A stretch of 64,000 nt of DNA from assembly GCA_027943335.1 (NCBI GenBank), contig BSBK01001870.1, positions 62,001 through 126,000 of the forward strand. The letters are read 5' to 3'. This document shows, piece by piece, positions 1 to 10,804 of this stretch. Under the pieces are notes generated by a model. That model was not told the DNA's origin. It searched no databases and was given only the letters and a program-made list of their open reading frames with translations. How positions within the stretch are numbered: the stretch's first letter is position 1; every line of letters begins with the position of its first letter. A program made the position numbers and the translations under genes. Source of the stretch: Chamaecyparis obtusa (Eukaryota; Streptophyta; Pinopsida; Cupressales; Cupressaceae).

Positions 1-366
1 CCTTGAAATTGAATTAAAATTACATAAAGGAAATTAAAGTAAACAAGATAAATGTTAGATTCGCCTTGCACAAAAAACCCTCATGAATGGATGTATCAAT
101 CACTCAAATCCATGAAGATACTTAAAATGTATGCTTGGCATAACATGTAGAAATCAAGGATTCCTTCACAAATGCATGGATCTACACTTGCCAATCCTAC
201 ATCTTGAAAGAGGTTATGCTTGACAACCACATGAAGAAGGAGAGAGAAGGAAGAATGGATGTGTAGATCTTCTTTCTTGAATTGATCCATCATTTGAGAG
301 AAACTTGCATTAATTGAAGAAAATTTCCTTTTCTTGAATGGATCTTGAAGAAGAGGAGACTTGGAG
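1..366. other. Unassigned sequence left of Copia-B fragment
   Basis: No recognisable gene. A 96-codon open frame on the minus strand (386-96) has no motif I recognise. The copia integrase reading to its right stops making sense near 367, so this stretch is either another insertion or a deletion junction. Its nature cannot be decided from the window. Confidence 0.4.
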
Positions 367-585
367 GTCATAGGGTTTCTTACCAATTCCTTGCTTTATC
401 TAAACTTGGTTCATTGTATAGACTGTAGTACTCACCACTTCTCTTTAGTAGATCTATGGTACATTTACTTCCATCATCATGTTCCTTGTAGTGTCAAGAA
501 TAGATCTATTGATTTTCTTTGCAATTCCATTCTATTATGGGGTCTGTGGAGCTAACATATGTCTCTTTATTCCATGCTCCTCATA
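367..585 (-). pseudogene. Copia-B integrase, distal part (split from 17363-18335)
   Basis: Minus-strand reading gives the second half of a Ty1/copia integrase catalytic core. Visible segments include EEHGIKRHMLAPQTP and NGIAKKINRSI, matching the region around the catalytic glutamate (normally QQNGVAERKN), then helix residues ending in KKPYD. Stop codons replace the two residues before NG and others further on, so the frame is dead. The 5' half of the same integrase lies 16.8 kb away at 17363-17791. Joining the two across the CACTA element with one copy of ATA restores EFNIYYEEHG in frame. In the family this enzyme inserts retrotransposon cDNA into chromosomes. After 367 the frame is lost abruptly, before the integrase C-terminus. 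Confidence 0.85.
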
Positions 586-765
586 CACTAGTACATTTGA
601 TCTAGTTTTTCTACCAAAAGTTTCGACCATCAAATAAAAAGGTTTAGGTTGGTCGGATTATAGAAGGAAAATTTTTGTTTTTTTTAATCCATGCCTATGT
701 TGGTCAAAAATTTGACGAATACCATGTAGGTCGAAATTTCGACCAACACGGGCATAACTTAAAAA
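586..765. repeat. CACTA left terminal and subterminal repeat region
   Basis: This holds the CACTA terminus and several copies, in both orientations, of a GTC(G/A)AAATTT motif. One is a perfect palindrome, GGTCGAAATTTCGACC, at about 728-743. Subterminal arrays of this sort are where transposase binds in En/Spm-type elements. The same motif family recurs at the right end (8695-8919 and 17267-17359). Confidence 0.75.
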
Positions 766-1949
766 AAAAGATTTCAAACCTCATTTCATTATTAGATAAG
801 CTTGCAGCACACGCGAAGGAGGAATAGCTAGAAGGAACAGGTTTAAGAAATATTCTAGGCTTGAACTAGAGGTATGTGAATTACTCTCCACTAAAAGATT
901 CCATCGTTGGATTTAGATGTAAATTTTGGCTCTAATCAATAAAATAAAATCATTTTCTTGCAATTTTGGATTACCAATCATTTGTACGGCCTCGTACGGC
1001 CCTGAAAGTAGATGAGACCATTTTGGTTCGATAGCCCTCTACCCTAGCTTTCAAACGCAGGTGATTTTAGAACAGACATTTTTTTTTCGTAATCCGACAT
1101 TTTTAAATCAATAAAATTGAAACCATTTCCTGCAACTTTGGAAGTAACAGTGGATTGGCATGCATTGGTGCAAAGGTTTGGGACTAAGAAACTGATAGAT
1201 TTAGGTAGGCTCAAGTCTTATTCCTCCCTTTGAATTTAGTTTATGTTCTAACCACTCTGCAACGTGGGTGATTGGAAATTTTATCTTGCCCACTATTTTT
1301 CCTTAGGCCCGATACCAGGGTTATCTAAACTATCGGGCATAACTCGCACCTCCACCATGGGTTTTCGCTAGTCCTAGGTGGAAAGATTGTGGTGTCGATG
1401 GTCTTTGTGATCATGCGGGTTTGGATCATCAAAAAGCTGGGAGATAGAAGTTGTGTGACGCCCTAGGTGTACATATCTAAGTGTGCACCATTGAGTTGAC
1501 TATGTACAGTCAACAAAACCATTGATTGGAGATTTGAGGGAGTTCAAAACTTGGTGGGGAAGACTCTTATGTATGCCCTTGCATTTCCATTTATGGTCGA
1601 TTTGTGATAGTAGAAACATCAACTGTCATAATGGTACAGGCCCAACTTGAATCATGAACCCTGTCAAACTTAATACAGTCAAGCCTTCCTCACTGTCTTA
1701 CCTTAACTTAAACATAACTTAAAAAAATCTATAAGTCCTCTAGTCACAGGTTTCAAGCCTAGCAAGCAACTATCAAGAACAACTATGTATTGCAAGATGC
1801 AAAACATTTGTAGGAGTATTATGATTTTATTGTGGGCTTCATCTGGACTGCATTTCCTTAGAAGTACTATCACCCCTGGTCCTAGTCCATTCATTTGGGT
1901 GTGAGAAAGTTAGACACAAGTGTTTAACAATTGTGGATTCATCAAATTG
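766..1949. other. CACTA interior, no recognised gene
   Basis: AT-rich sequence of CACTA interior with short open frames only. I recognise no motif in it. It may contain more degraded host sequence, because the expansin fragment lies directly to its right, and it would hold any further expansin exons on the minus strand. I could not identify them. Confidence 0.5.
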
Positions 1950-2504
1950 TTGTTGGTTGCAGTAGGGTTTGATTTGACCAGTTAACAGTCATAAACTTAT
2001 CTATTTTCTTGGTGACTCACATGATGTAGGATTGAACTTCTATATTTAGCCTATGTACCTATTGTTGACCAGTGATTGGTAGAATTGTGGCTTGATTTGG
2101 GGCTCAGTGATTGGGCACCCCATTGGAAGGCTGTGATAGCATGAAATTGATAGCAGGCTCCACACAATGCCCTATTGTTAAAGAGAGAACTGCTTAGACC
2201 TGCAATATTTGTGCCATATCCCAAAGTGTACATATTACCATACCCGCAAGCACCTCTAGCAGCAACAATTCCAACCAAATCACATTATAGAAATCTCACA
2301 ATGCACATACAATAAAATAAGACTAAGGTCTTGCCATGAAATGATGAATCAATAACAATTGAATGGGATCTGACCCATGGTTCAAGAGACATCATCCCCA
2401 CTATAAAATGTACCATGGGCTACAATCCAACCATGAACTAATACTTCTCTTACAACAAGAAATAACAAGGTGCATACCACCATCAAAATCGTCATCACTT
2501 CCAT
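1950..2504 (-). pseudogene. Alpha-expansin 5' gene fragment captured by the CACTA element
   Basis: Exon 1 starts at an ATG at 2504-2502 and encodes a hydrophobic signal peptide (MEVMTILMVVCTLLFLVV), then AHGTFYSGDDVS, a stop, and TMG. This matches the alpha-expansin AHATFYGG..SGTMGG segment. A GT-AG intron of 121 bp (2374-2254) sits where the first expansin intron is known to lie. Exon 2 resumes in phase as GACGYGNMYTLGYGT and SSLFNNRALCGACYQ, the conserved EG45/GH45-like domain start. From about 2140 the protein decays: expected cysteine codons are changed, and weak matches continue (QW, FNP, TGQIKP) to about 1950. The catalytic HFD region and the cellulose-binding domain are not recognisable. 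A TATA-like TTTATAAG lies upstream of the ATG on the minus strand. Expansins are secreted wall-loosening proteins. This copy is broken by TGA in place of GGA (Gly) and by the missing 3' end. Confidence 0.87.
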
Positions 2505-4887
2505 TCTTGTCAGTTGTCACAGGCTTATAAAGTTCAACAAATAGAAAGAATTGATGATTTCTTCCTCTCACACCCTCCTATATGTATTTAGGGTTGGGAA
2601 TGGTAGTTAGGACATGTTATTAAGTGGACTTTGAAGGTGTGGGGTCTAGGTTCCAGTAGGTTGTCGTAATATTTGAGTTAAAATATAAGTAATATTAAAA
2701 TAACACTTCAAATATTTATCAATATCAAATAAGTATTCTCAGTTCACATCATGTGGCCAATTTGAAACAATTAAATACTTTTCAAACATAATATTGTTTG
2801 CATTTAATTTTTATTTTTATGATAATTTATTCATAGTTATTTATTTATTTATTTATCTTCAATCTTTATTTGAGAGGTCACAATACTTAGTCATTGTCCA
2901 TGTTTAAATGATTGTTTACTTTATGTGACTTGTCTTCAATTCTTATTATAAAGTGTACGAGTTCCAACGCTAATGAAATCCATGCATTTGAAGTAGAATT
3001 ATGTAAAAGTTTGAAGTTAAAATAATGTGAATATAATCTAAAAGGAATGAAATTTATTAGGTAGATATTGCTCTGCTTTAAATTTTGTTGTTTTTTGTTT
3101 TTCCATATTTAAGTCAGCAATATATTGTACACACACGTATACTATTTTTTGAGTCAATAAATATGTTTCTATTTAAATATGTTTCTTGATTACACCCCCC
3201 ACTAATAAGACATACTCATTTATCTGTTTTAATTTCCTCGCATGTTTTTGGTGGGAGTTAATAGAGAATTTGAAGTCTTTAATTTTTATAAGTAACAGGG
3301 GTATTTTTCCTTTGGATTGGACATGCTTATTTTTGTTTTGGTAGTCCCAAATAACACTATCTTAGTCTACTGTCATTCCTAGTCACAATATCAGTCAGTC
3401 CAAGTTAGGACAATCCTTTGTTGAGTAGTAGTTCTTCATTCTTACAATTGATGTATTCTCATGGTGGAGTGGAAGACTTTGTGTAACAAAAAAAATGATT
3501 GGGATCTATCTATGAGATTTCTTTTCAAAATGAATTGACTGATCCAAGTTACCTCTATCACTATAGCAAGCACACAAAATCAGTTAAAAAATGATTGTTA
3601 GGTATTGAAACAAGGATACATATATTTTTCATATATCTTTAAGTTGATTAGGGTCCCTTGGAACCAAATCATAGTAATGGAAATTGCATTTACATAGGCC
3701 ATTAAGTATCAAGGTAGTGATTGTCTTGTCTTAAGGTTGAATTACAGTCACAATCCAATTCGTTCCATACCATGTCAATCCACCTTAAGCATTAAATTCA
3801 TGCATGTTAGGGTCAATTCAGAGTTCTATTATCCATGATTGCAAAATTGTCTTGTGGTAGTGAACACATCATTAGAAACAAAATACATATCATTGCCTCT
3901 CCTCTTGAAAACATCTCTATATCTTATATTGACCATTAAATCACTGCTCTAATTGTTCCCTTTACCACTGCTACTCCTTTATACACAGTCACCATGATTC
4001 CTCATGCTTGGTATGGTTTTCCATTTCTTTCATTACACTGGACATTGCTTCCTTGTAAGATCTAATGCCTTCAATCTTTTTTTATCTCACAACTCATAAG
4101 GATTGATATGATGATAGCCTCATGCTCTTCATTCCATGGTCTAAAACTTTGTACAAAACATGCACCTCTTGATGCTACTGCCAGATTTACCTCTTCTCTT
4201 TGAAAGACAATATGAAACCTCTTGTTACATACACTATGGCCCTGTAGCTGACTATCATATCAGTGGGTAAGATTTACATCTTTTAATCTGACCATCTTTT
4301 CATCATGTAATCATTATGAAAGTAGTAAATATCATCCCTCAAGCATTGAATAACATTTTTTTGAGGCACTCTTCTTGAACAATATATGTATCAAATCTTA
4401 TATGCACAACAACACAGGTGATGAACATTTAGATTTGCCTAAGCAGTACTTTGAGCTTTCTTGCCAACACATGTACTATTGTGAAAATCATCACAAGTCC
4501 AATTTTTGGAGGAAATCTCACAATACACATGTTTGGAGGTCTAAAGGAAACAAGAGAATTTGAAGAGTCACAAGTCTTAAGATTGTACTTAATATAACCA
4601 AGCTTCATTCAAACATGAAACAAACCATTCTTAAACCAGATTAAACTAGTAAACCAAAGGACATGCTTTTAGTACTAAGTCTCTGTTTGTTGGGCATACT
4701 GATTATAAGTACATGACATATATCACAAATGTTGCTAATTAAGGTTGGCGGGATGATTATGCCTATCCTGAAAAAAGACTGTCAAATCATTATGCTTTCA
4801 AATCAATTACCTATCGATGTATCCCTTGTGAGGGAGAGAAGCCAAACACATAAAGAACATGCACATAAACACGGAAACTGAAAAACT
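2505..4887. other. CACTA interior, no recognised gene
   Basis: The first ~100 bases are probably captured expansin upstream sequence. The rest is AT-rich with no ORF that I can assign. A 62-codon frame at 4375-4563 has no recognisable motif. Confidence 0.5.
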
Positions 4888-5330
4888 CAAATGGAATACA
4901 CCAAGAAGTACCAAATGATGAATACTCAATTGTTGTAATGGCAAAGCAATATTAGAACCGTCCATTTCTAGAACTTGATTTTTCTATAGTCCTCATGATT
5001 TTTCTTATTTCTTGTTTGTGCTTGGTGATAGGATTTTGAACATTGTTGACATACTTAAATGGAATACACAATACCAAATGATGAATGCTCAATTGTTGTA
5101 ATGGCAAAGTGTCAGAACTGTCCATTTCTAAAATTTGATTTCGTATAGTCTTAATTATTTTTCTATAGTTCTAATGATTTTGAAAATTGTTGACAAAGAG
5201 TGTTTCTTTTTTTTATTATAGTATAAATGATTTTTCTATAGTCATAATGATTTTTCTTATTTCTTGTCTTTTGTCCCTTTTTTATTTCCTATGTCTGTGC
5301 TTCGTGACAAGATTTTGTCACCTTCTTTTG
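4888..5330. repeat. Degenerate tandem repeat
   Basis: Blocks around 4890 and 5057 share AAATGGAATACAC, then TACCAAATGATGAAT and CTCAATTGTTGTAATGGCAA. Blocks around 4978 and 5227 share TTTTTCTATAGTC, then ATGATTTTTCTTATTTCTTG. Units are about 165-170 bp and imperfect. It lies between the two captured gene fragments. Short reading frames over it (5187-5446) are low-complexity and not believable as genes. Confidence 0.65.
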
Positions 5331-5590
5331 ATGGTATATTTCATTCACTCTATGTGGAATACTATTTTGTTCACTATTTTATTTCAGCTTCATATTTCTT
5401 TCATTTTTCATATACACAGAGACTACACATGTTGATAAAAAAATGAGCTATTTGATTTAGGTTTACTTTTCATTATTGTAAATGGTTAATATTTATGATG
5501 GTACTCCTTGCTGTATTTCATATAAAAATAATAAATGTAGTAACGATGGTGCGGTGCATTATTGATATAGGGTCGATGACTCTTGTCAAT

Positions 5591-5854
5591 GTGCCAAACT
5601 ATCAATGTGGTGGTGGGCAGTGTGTGTTGAAGACTTCACAGACACCAAACAACCCTGGATGACAATTTTGGTGCTGCCCAAATAGAAAAAAGGTTGCTAA
5701 TGTGTATATATTTAATGTTTCTAATGTAAATACTATTCATTATAATATAAGAACTAATGTAGACTGGGTATCACAGGGAAATAATGGCTGCAGATACTTT
5801 AGTTGGGTCAATGACAACTCATCTGCATCTATCTACCCATCTCCACTTATCCAC
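5591..5854 (+). pseudogene. GRF-type zinc-finger gene fragment with an intron
   Basis: The reading VPNYQCGGGQCVLKTSQTP, NNPG, stop, QFWCCPNRKK matches the first half of a GRF zinc finger (C-x-C, TSxTxxNPGRxFxxCP). An 84-bp GT-AG interval (5693-5776) follows. Splicing it joins, in frame, to GNNGCRYFSWVND, the second half of the domain (GCxFFxWVDE in the family). Four zinc-ligand positions can be placed. The only stop in the domain is TGA where the invariant Arg after NPG is normally CGA, a single C-to-T change. GRF fingers occur in topoisomerase 3-alpha, NEIL3, APE2 and many small plant proteins; which parent this came from cannot be told. Downstream residues are unremarkable. It lies inside the CACTA element on the opposite strand to the expansin piece. 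Confidence 0.8.
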
Positions 5855-6588
5855 AATGAAGGATTTGAGTGCAAAACATGTCAGGCTAGGGAAAATTCTG
5901 AAATTATATTTTTGCGATGCCTTCTCTGTATTGTAATCACATATCTTTGTTGCAACCATATGCAGAGATGAACTCAGGAATTAGTTAGTTTAGTATTTTC
6001 ATATTGTAACTAATATTTTAATATTGATATATATGACATAACTTCTCTTTGCCTCAAGTGCACATATATATGGTTTACATATTTTTTTAGAATAATTCTT
6101 CATGTTTATGGCTCAAGTGAGCCCCAATCTGCTATTAATCACATGATTTAATGTATGGTGTTTTCTTGGTTATTCCATTTGTTCCTTAACCTTGACTATG
6201 GATTGACTATCATTTTCAAGCTTGAGTGAGGCTTCATACCATGTAGCGTCTATAGATTTGTACGCAATGCTGATTTATGCTGGAGGTAAACTACATGTGT
6301 CATGTAAACAACATGGTTGAATGCAATATCTTTTGCATGTTTTCAAGACTTTTCCCACCAATACAAGCATAAATAATGCATTGAATGTAATCTACAAACA
6401 CTATGTGGTATGAAGTCTTGCTGAAGTTTGAGCGCACTATGGTATGGAGTCTCCCTTTATTCCAGTGAGGGATTGGAATGAGTTCATTTTGGATGCAAAG
6501 GAGAATGGGGATACTCAAAGAGGAATTACACCAACAAATGAGAGAAGGTATAAACATGACAACTAAAAAACATAAATGTAGATTTCAT
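5855..6588. other. CACTA interior, no recognised gene
   Basis: AT-rich with short frames only. An 85-codon minus-strand frame (6557-6300) has no recognisable motif. Confidence 0.5.
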
Positions 6589-7018
6589 AATAGCTGAGAA
6601 ACATAATTGTAGGCATCACGGTCACAATTTTTTGGAGACAACGTAATTGAGTTGTATACCCAAGCGATGGAGTGCAACTTTCGCACCTCTGATTCCAAGT
6701 TGACACTACGGGATACAAAGACCATAGATAAGGAATAAATTTAGAGAGCGGAGGAGGTCCATAATGACAAAAATAATACAGGAGGAACCTCAAGTTAAAT
6801 GAGGCAACTGCAAACATTTTAATAGATTTTTATTATTAAATAATGAAATTTACATATACTAGTGTTCTAAGCCCCCTGATTACATGATTTATTATTGTAA
6901 GCCTCCTCTAACTTACGCATCTAGAAAATGAAACTACAACCTATTGGGATTGAGACAAACCTTATAGAACAACAACAGCTAGGAATGATCACTTTCCAAC
7001 ATCTATTGAATACATCTT
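6589..7018. repeat. Hairpin repeat 1, left arm
   Basis: About 430 bp that recur inverted at 7059-7487, separated by about 40 bp. Each arm contains the same ~80-codon frame (KFIPYLW ... CTPSLGYTTQL). This explains the paired open frames on opposite strands; it is not evidence for a protein. Outer ends read TAGCTGAGAAACATAATTG and its complement. Confidence 0.85.
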
Positions 7019-7058
7019 TTGAATACATATGTAGCCCATGAATACAAGGTCCTCCAAT

Positions 7059-7487
7059 AGATGTATTCAATAGATGTTGGAAAGCGATCCTTCCTAGTTG
7101 TTGTTATTCTATAAGGTTTGTCTCAATCCAATAGGTTGTAGTTTCATTTTCTAGATGCGTAAGTTAGAGGGGGCTTACAATAATAAATCACGTAATGAGG
7201 GGGCTTAGAACACTAGTATATGCAAATTTCATTATTTAATAATAAAAATCTATTAAAATGTTTGTAGTTGCCTCATTTAACTTGAGGTTTGTCCTATATT
7301 ATTTTTGTCATTATGGCCCTCCTCCACTCTCTAAATTTATTCCTTATCTATGGTATTTGAATCTCGTAGTGTCAATTTGGAATCAGAGGTGCAAAAGTTG
7401 CACTCCATCGCTTGGGTATACAACTCAATTACATTGTCTCCAAAAAGATGTGACCATGATGCCTACAATTATGTTTCTCAGCTGTTG
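7059..7487. repeat. Hairpin repeat 1, right arm
   Basis: Inverted copy of 6589-7018, roughly 90 per cent alike by eye. The transcript would fold into a long hairpin. A CACTAGTA octamer near 7211 and its mirror near 6852 are internal to the arms. Confidence 0.85.
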
Positions 7488-7722
7488 TGTCCCAGGACCC
7501 TTTTATGACCCTTTACGACCATTTACAATCCCTAAGAATACATCTTAGAGGTCTTAAAATGTCGCAAAGTGTCATAAGAGGCTCCTAGGAGGGGCTAGAT
7601 GAGCTTCCACCTTCATGTGGTTGGCCCTGTTAAGTAGAGAATTTTATACTCTTCTCGAAACAAAGAGAAGATCAATAATTTAAGGTCTTAGTCCATGGAT
7701 AAATTAAATTAGACTTACTATC
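7488..7722. repeat. Direct repeat, copy 1
   Basis: About 230 bp containing GACCCTTTACGACCATTTAC and CTCTTCTCGAAACAAAGAGA. It recurs in direct orientation at 8061-8275. Together with the two hairpins it shows that a repeat unit was duplicated in tandem here. No coding capacity is seen. Confidence 0.8.
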
Positions 7723-7782
7723 CAAAACACATAAAAAACATGCACATAAACATGACAACTAAGAAACATAAATGTAGATTTC

Positions 7783-8060
7783 ACAATAGTTGAGAAACAT
7801 AATTGGAGGCATCATGGTCATAATTTTTTGGAGACAACATAATTGAGTTATGTACCCAATCGATGCAGAGAAACTTCTGTACCTTTGATTCCAAGTTGAA
7901 TACATTTGTTGGAGGACCTTGTATTCATGAGCAACAAATATAGTCAACTTGGAATCGGAGGTGCAGGAGTTGCTTTGCATCATCTGGATATACAATTACA
8001 TTGTCTCCAAAAAATTATGACCATGATGCCTACAATTATGTTTCTTAGTTGTTGTGACCT
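7783..8060. repeat. Hairpin repeat 2
   Basis: Arms of about 110-125 bp (about 7783-7895 and 7935-8060) are inverted copies of each other. Both are related to the outer part of hairpin 1: they share the CCTACAATTATGTTTCT and TTTTTTGGAGACAAC stretches. This is a shorter second version of the same foldback unit. Confidence 0.75.
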
Positions 8061-8275
8061 AGGACCCCTTATGACCCTTTATGACCATTTACGATCCCTA
8101 AGAATACATCTTACAGGTCTTAAAATGTCATAAAGGGTCATAGGAGGCTCCTAGGAGGGGCCAGATGAGCTTCCACCTTCACGCAGTTGGCCCTGTTAAG
8201 TAAAGAATGTTATACTCTTCTCGAAACAAAGAGAAGCTCAATAATTTAAGGTCTCGGTCCACAAAAAAATTAAAT
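8061..8275. repeat. Direct repeat, copy 2
   Basis: Second copy of the 7488-7722 unit, ending against a LINE fragment. It shares GCTTCCACCTTCA and CTCTTCTCGAAACAAAGAGA with copy 1. Confidence 0.8.
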
Positions 8276-8404
8276 CAAAGGTTTTTTTGAAGTCAATAAA
8301 ATAGCAAAAAGCCTCGTCACCCGGAGTGTCCCATATTTTGTCAACTAAGTATCTAAGAGTCACTCCGTGATCTATGGTGGAGTGTTTCGGTCTAAAACCA
8401 ACTT
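8275..8404 (-). pseudogene. LINE reverse-transcriptase fragment
   Basis: The minus-strand reading contains [18 protein letters not shown] and, after about 20 residues, FIDFKKTFD. This is the GFRP...ST.DH and FxDFKKAFD core of non-LTR retrotransposon reverse transcriptase. Only about 43 residues survive. The YADD box, endonuclease and 3' end are absent. It lies between the duplicated foldback units and the TA array, within the CACTA. Family assignment inside the LINEs is not possible from so little sequence. Confidence 0.75.
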
Positions 8405-8486
8405 GTTTGTGTGAAATAAGACAGAAAATGTGTGACTGTTTGTAAATAGTAAACAACAATGACATAATATTGCAATGCTTAATTTG

Positions 8487-8677
<191 letters not shown>

Positions 8678-8694
8678 AATTAAATTATATGTCG

Positions 8695-8919
8695 ATATTT
8701 TGACCAACAAAGAATAGAAATATCGACGAGAAAGCTATACATTCGATGTTTCTTGTGACGATTTTATGTCGCAATTTTGACGTACATTGGTTGCAGGGAT
8801 AAGGAAATTCTTCTAGGTTGAAGCAATGATTTTGACGTCATTTTCGTCGATAGTTCAACCACTGGGGATGTCAAAATTGCGACGGAGATTTGAAGTGTGG
8901 TATTTTTGACAATTTTTTT
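8695..8919. repeat. CACTA right subterminal repeat region, inner part
   Basis: Repeated GTCGATATTTTGACC, GTCGCAATTTTGACG and GTCAAAATTGCGACG motifs in both orientations. This is the counterpart of the left-end array. Copia-A inserted in the middle of it, so the outermost 93 bp now lie at 17267-17359. Confidence 0.75.
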
Positions 8920-9447
8920 TGTTAAAATAATAACAAAATATAGAGAGACATAAAATTGTTTAATGCAATGAGAAAGGAGTAAGAAGATTTACCATGAATT
9001 AACACAAAACTAGGAGCATTCACCAAAGTGCAAAGCAACAAAGGAGACAATATTTTGAAGGGGGAAAAGCATAAAAAAAATCCCATGATTTAATGAATGT
9101 GGCAAAAATGCCTAGGAATGAGAGAGAGAGAGAGTATGAGAGCTTAGCTTATAAAATAGTGTTCAAGAAGAATAATTATCTCATGTGTAGAGAGAAGGAG
9201 AGCCATCTCTTTAATAGAGATGTGAGGAAGGAGTTAGATTGTAACTCCCATTTCTATGTATGCCACATTTCACTAGTGTGTGAGACAAGTGTAGGATTCC
9301 TCATAAGGAGGAATATCTATTTTCCTTAATAAAAGAATTACAAATATGACATGTCCTCCCACTTGGACTAGAGGATAAATACAATAGGATATGTTGGTTT
9401 ATCCTTTAAATACATATATATTACCAAGGAAAGATTAAATTCTAACA
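8920..9447 (-). repeat. Copia-A 3' LTR
   Basis: 528 bp and highly similar to 16723-17266. The main length difference is the shorter GA run (near 9120-9133). It starts TGTTAG and ends AACA on the minus strand. Confidence 0.93.
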
Positions 9448-9456
9448 CCCCCCTTT
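9448..9456 (-). other. Copia-A polypurine tract
   Basis: The minus strand reads AAAGGGGGG directly before the 3' LTR, the expected plus-strand primer site of an LTR retrotransposon. Confidence 0.85.
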
Positions 9457-10804
9457 AATCTTTACTTGGGGTAATTACATCAAGGGGTATCAAACCCAAA
9501 TTGTTACAATGAAATTCAAATTTCTCTCTAGAAAGAGGTTTTGTCAAAATATCTGCAACTTGATCTTCACCTTTGCAATGGATGAGGGAAACTTTCTTTT
9601 CTGCAATGTGCTCTCTAGTGAAATGGTGGTGGAGAGAAATGTGATGTGACTTTGCATGGTAAGCTAGATTCTTTGCCAAGGCTATTGCACTGTGATTGTC
9701 ACAATACAATGGTGTAGGTTCTTGTTGAGGTAGACCCAAATCTTCAAGTATTCTTCTAAGCCATAGAGCTTCTTTAGAGGCATGAGTACAACTTTTATAT
9801 TCAGCTTCGGTAGAACATAGAGACACAGATTGTTCTTTTTAACTTTTCCAAGATATGGAACCTGAACCAAAAGAAAAACAATACCCAAAAGTAGATTTCC
9901 CATCATTGGGGTCTCCACCTAAATCTGAATCAGTAAAACCTTTTAAAGAAAAATCAAAATTTGCATCATAAAATAATCCTAAGGTAAGAGTACCTTTAAT
10001 GTAACGTAATATTCTTTTAGCAATTTTGAAGTGAGTTTGTTGAGGTTTGGACATGAATCTTGAAACTAAACCAACACTAAAAGATAAATCGGGTCTAGTG
10101 AGGGTTAGATAAATTAAATTACCTACAAGTTCTCTATAAGGAGTAGCATCTGTGAAAGGAGATTGCATATCTATCATTAACTTAGTTCCTAAATCACATG
10201 GAATTGAAACAGGATTAGCATCATTCATATGAAATCTATCTAGAAGATCTTTAGCATATTTACTTTGAGAGATAAAAATACCCTTAGGGGTTTGCCAAAT
10301 TTGCATTCCTAAGAAATAATGTAAAAATCCTAAATCTGTCATTTGAAATTTTTGGTTGAGTTGGAACTTAATATCAAAAATTAAATGGTTAGAACTAGAA
10401 GTAAGATTCAAATCATCAACATACAGAATGATAATAATAATGTCATCTTCACTATGCTTGATATACAAGTTAGGATCATTTTTACTTCTTTCAAAACCTT
10501 GAGAAATAAAGAAAGAATTAATTTTGGAATACCACTCTCTAGGAGATTGTTTTAAACCATAGATAGATTTATTTAGTTTGCATACTAGATGTTCATGATC
10601 TTTAATAAAACTGGGAGGTTGAGACATATAGATTTCTTCATGCAAATCACCATTTAAAAAGGCACTTTTAACATCCATTTGGTGAATAGGCCAATTCATT
10701 TTTGCAACTAAAGCAAGAACAACTTTAATGGTAGACATTTTAGCAATAGGAGCAAAGGTTTCATTATAGTCTATTCCTTCAACTTGAGAAAAACCTCTTG
10801 CTAC
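9455..10804 (-). pseudogene. Copia-A reverse transcriptase (most) and RNase H
   Basis: Begins just past the solo LTR with ARGFSQVEGIDYNETFAP, then MDVKSAFLNGDLHEEIYM, KSIYGLKQSPREWY and the catalytic LYVDDLNL. The connection domain follows (MTDLGFLHYFLGMQI, YRELVGNLIYLTLTRPDLSF), then RNase H (FTDSDLGGDPNDGKSTFGY, STEAEYKSC, YCDNHSAIALAKN). A single TAA at about 9838 interrupts the RNase H frame between SGSISWKS and SLCSTEAEY. These enzymes copy the element's RNA into DNA in the virus-like particle. Reading from 10804 to 9455 is otherwise one frame, so this part is less decayed than the gag side. Confidence 0.95.

Noticed and set aside
980..1000. GTACGGCC duplicated word as relative of the TCGTACGAGTTT motif
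   Set aside because: A single local occurrence outside the Tat element, and the flanks differ.
3830..4130. Possible copia reverse-transcriptase fragment on the minus strand
   Set aside because: Short strings such as KEAMSSVMKEME look suggestive but no ordered motif could be followed in any frame.
6852..7220. Internal CACTAGTA octamers as extra CACTA ends
   Set aside because: They lie symmetrically in the hairpin arms, lack flanking duplication, and the octamer is largely self-complementary, so chance is enough.
6563..7548. Two similar 84-96 codon proteins on opposite strands
   Set aside because: They are the two arms of one inverted repeat; similarity follows from the repeat and no domain is visible.
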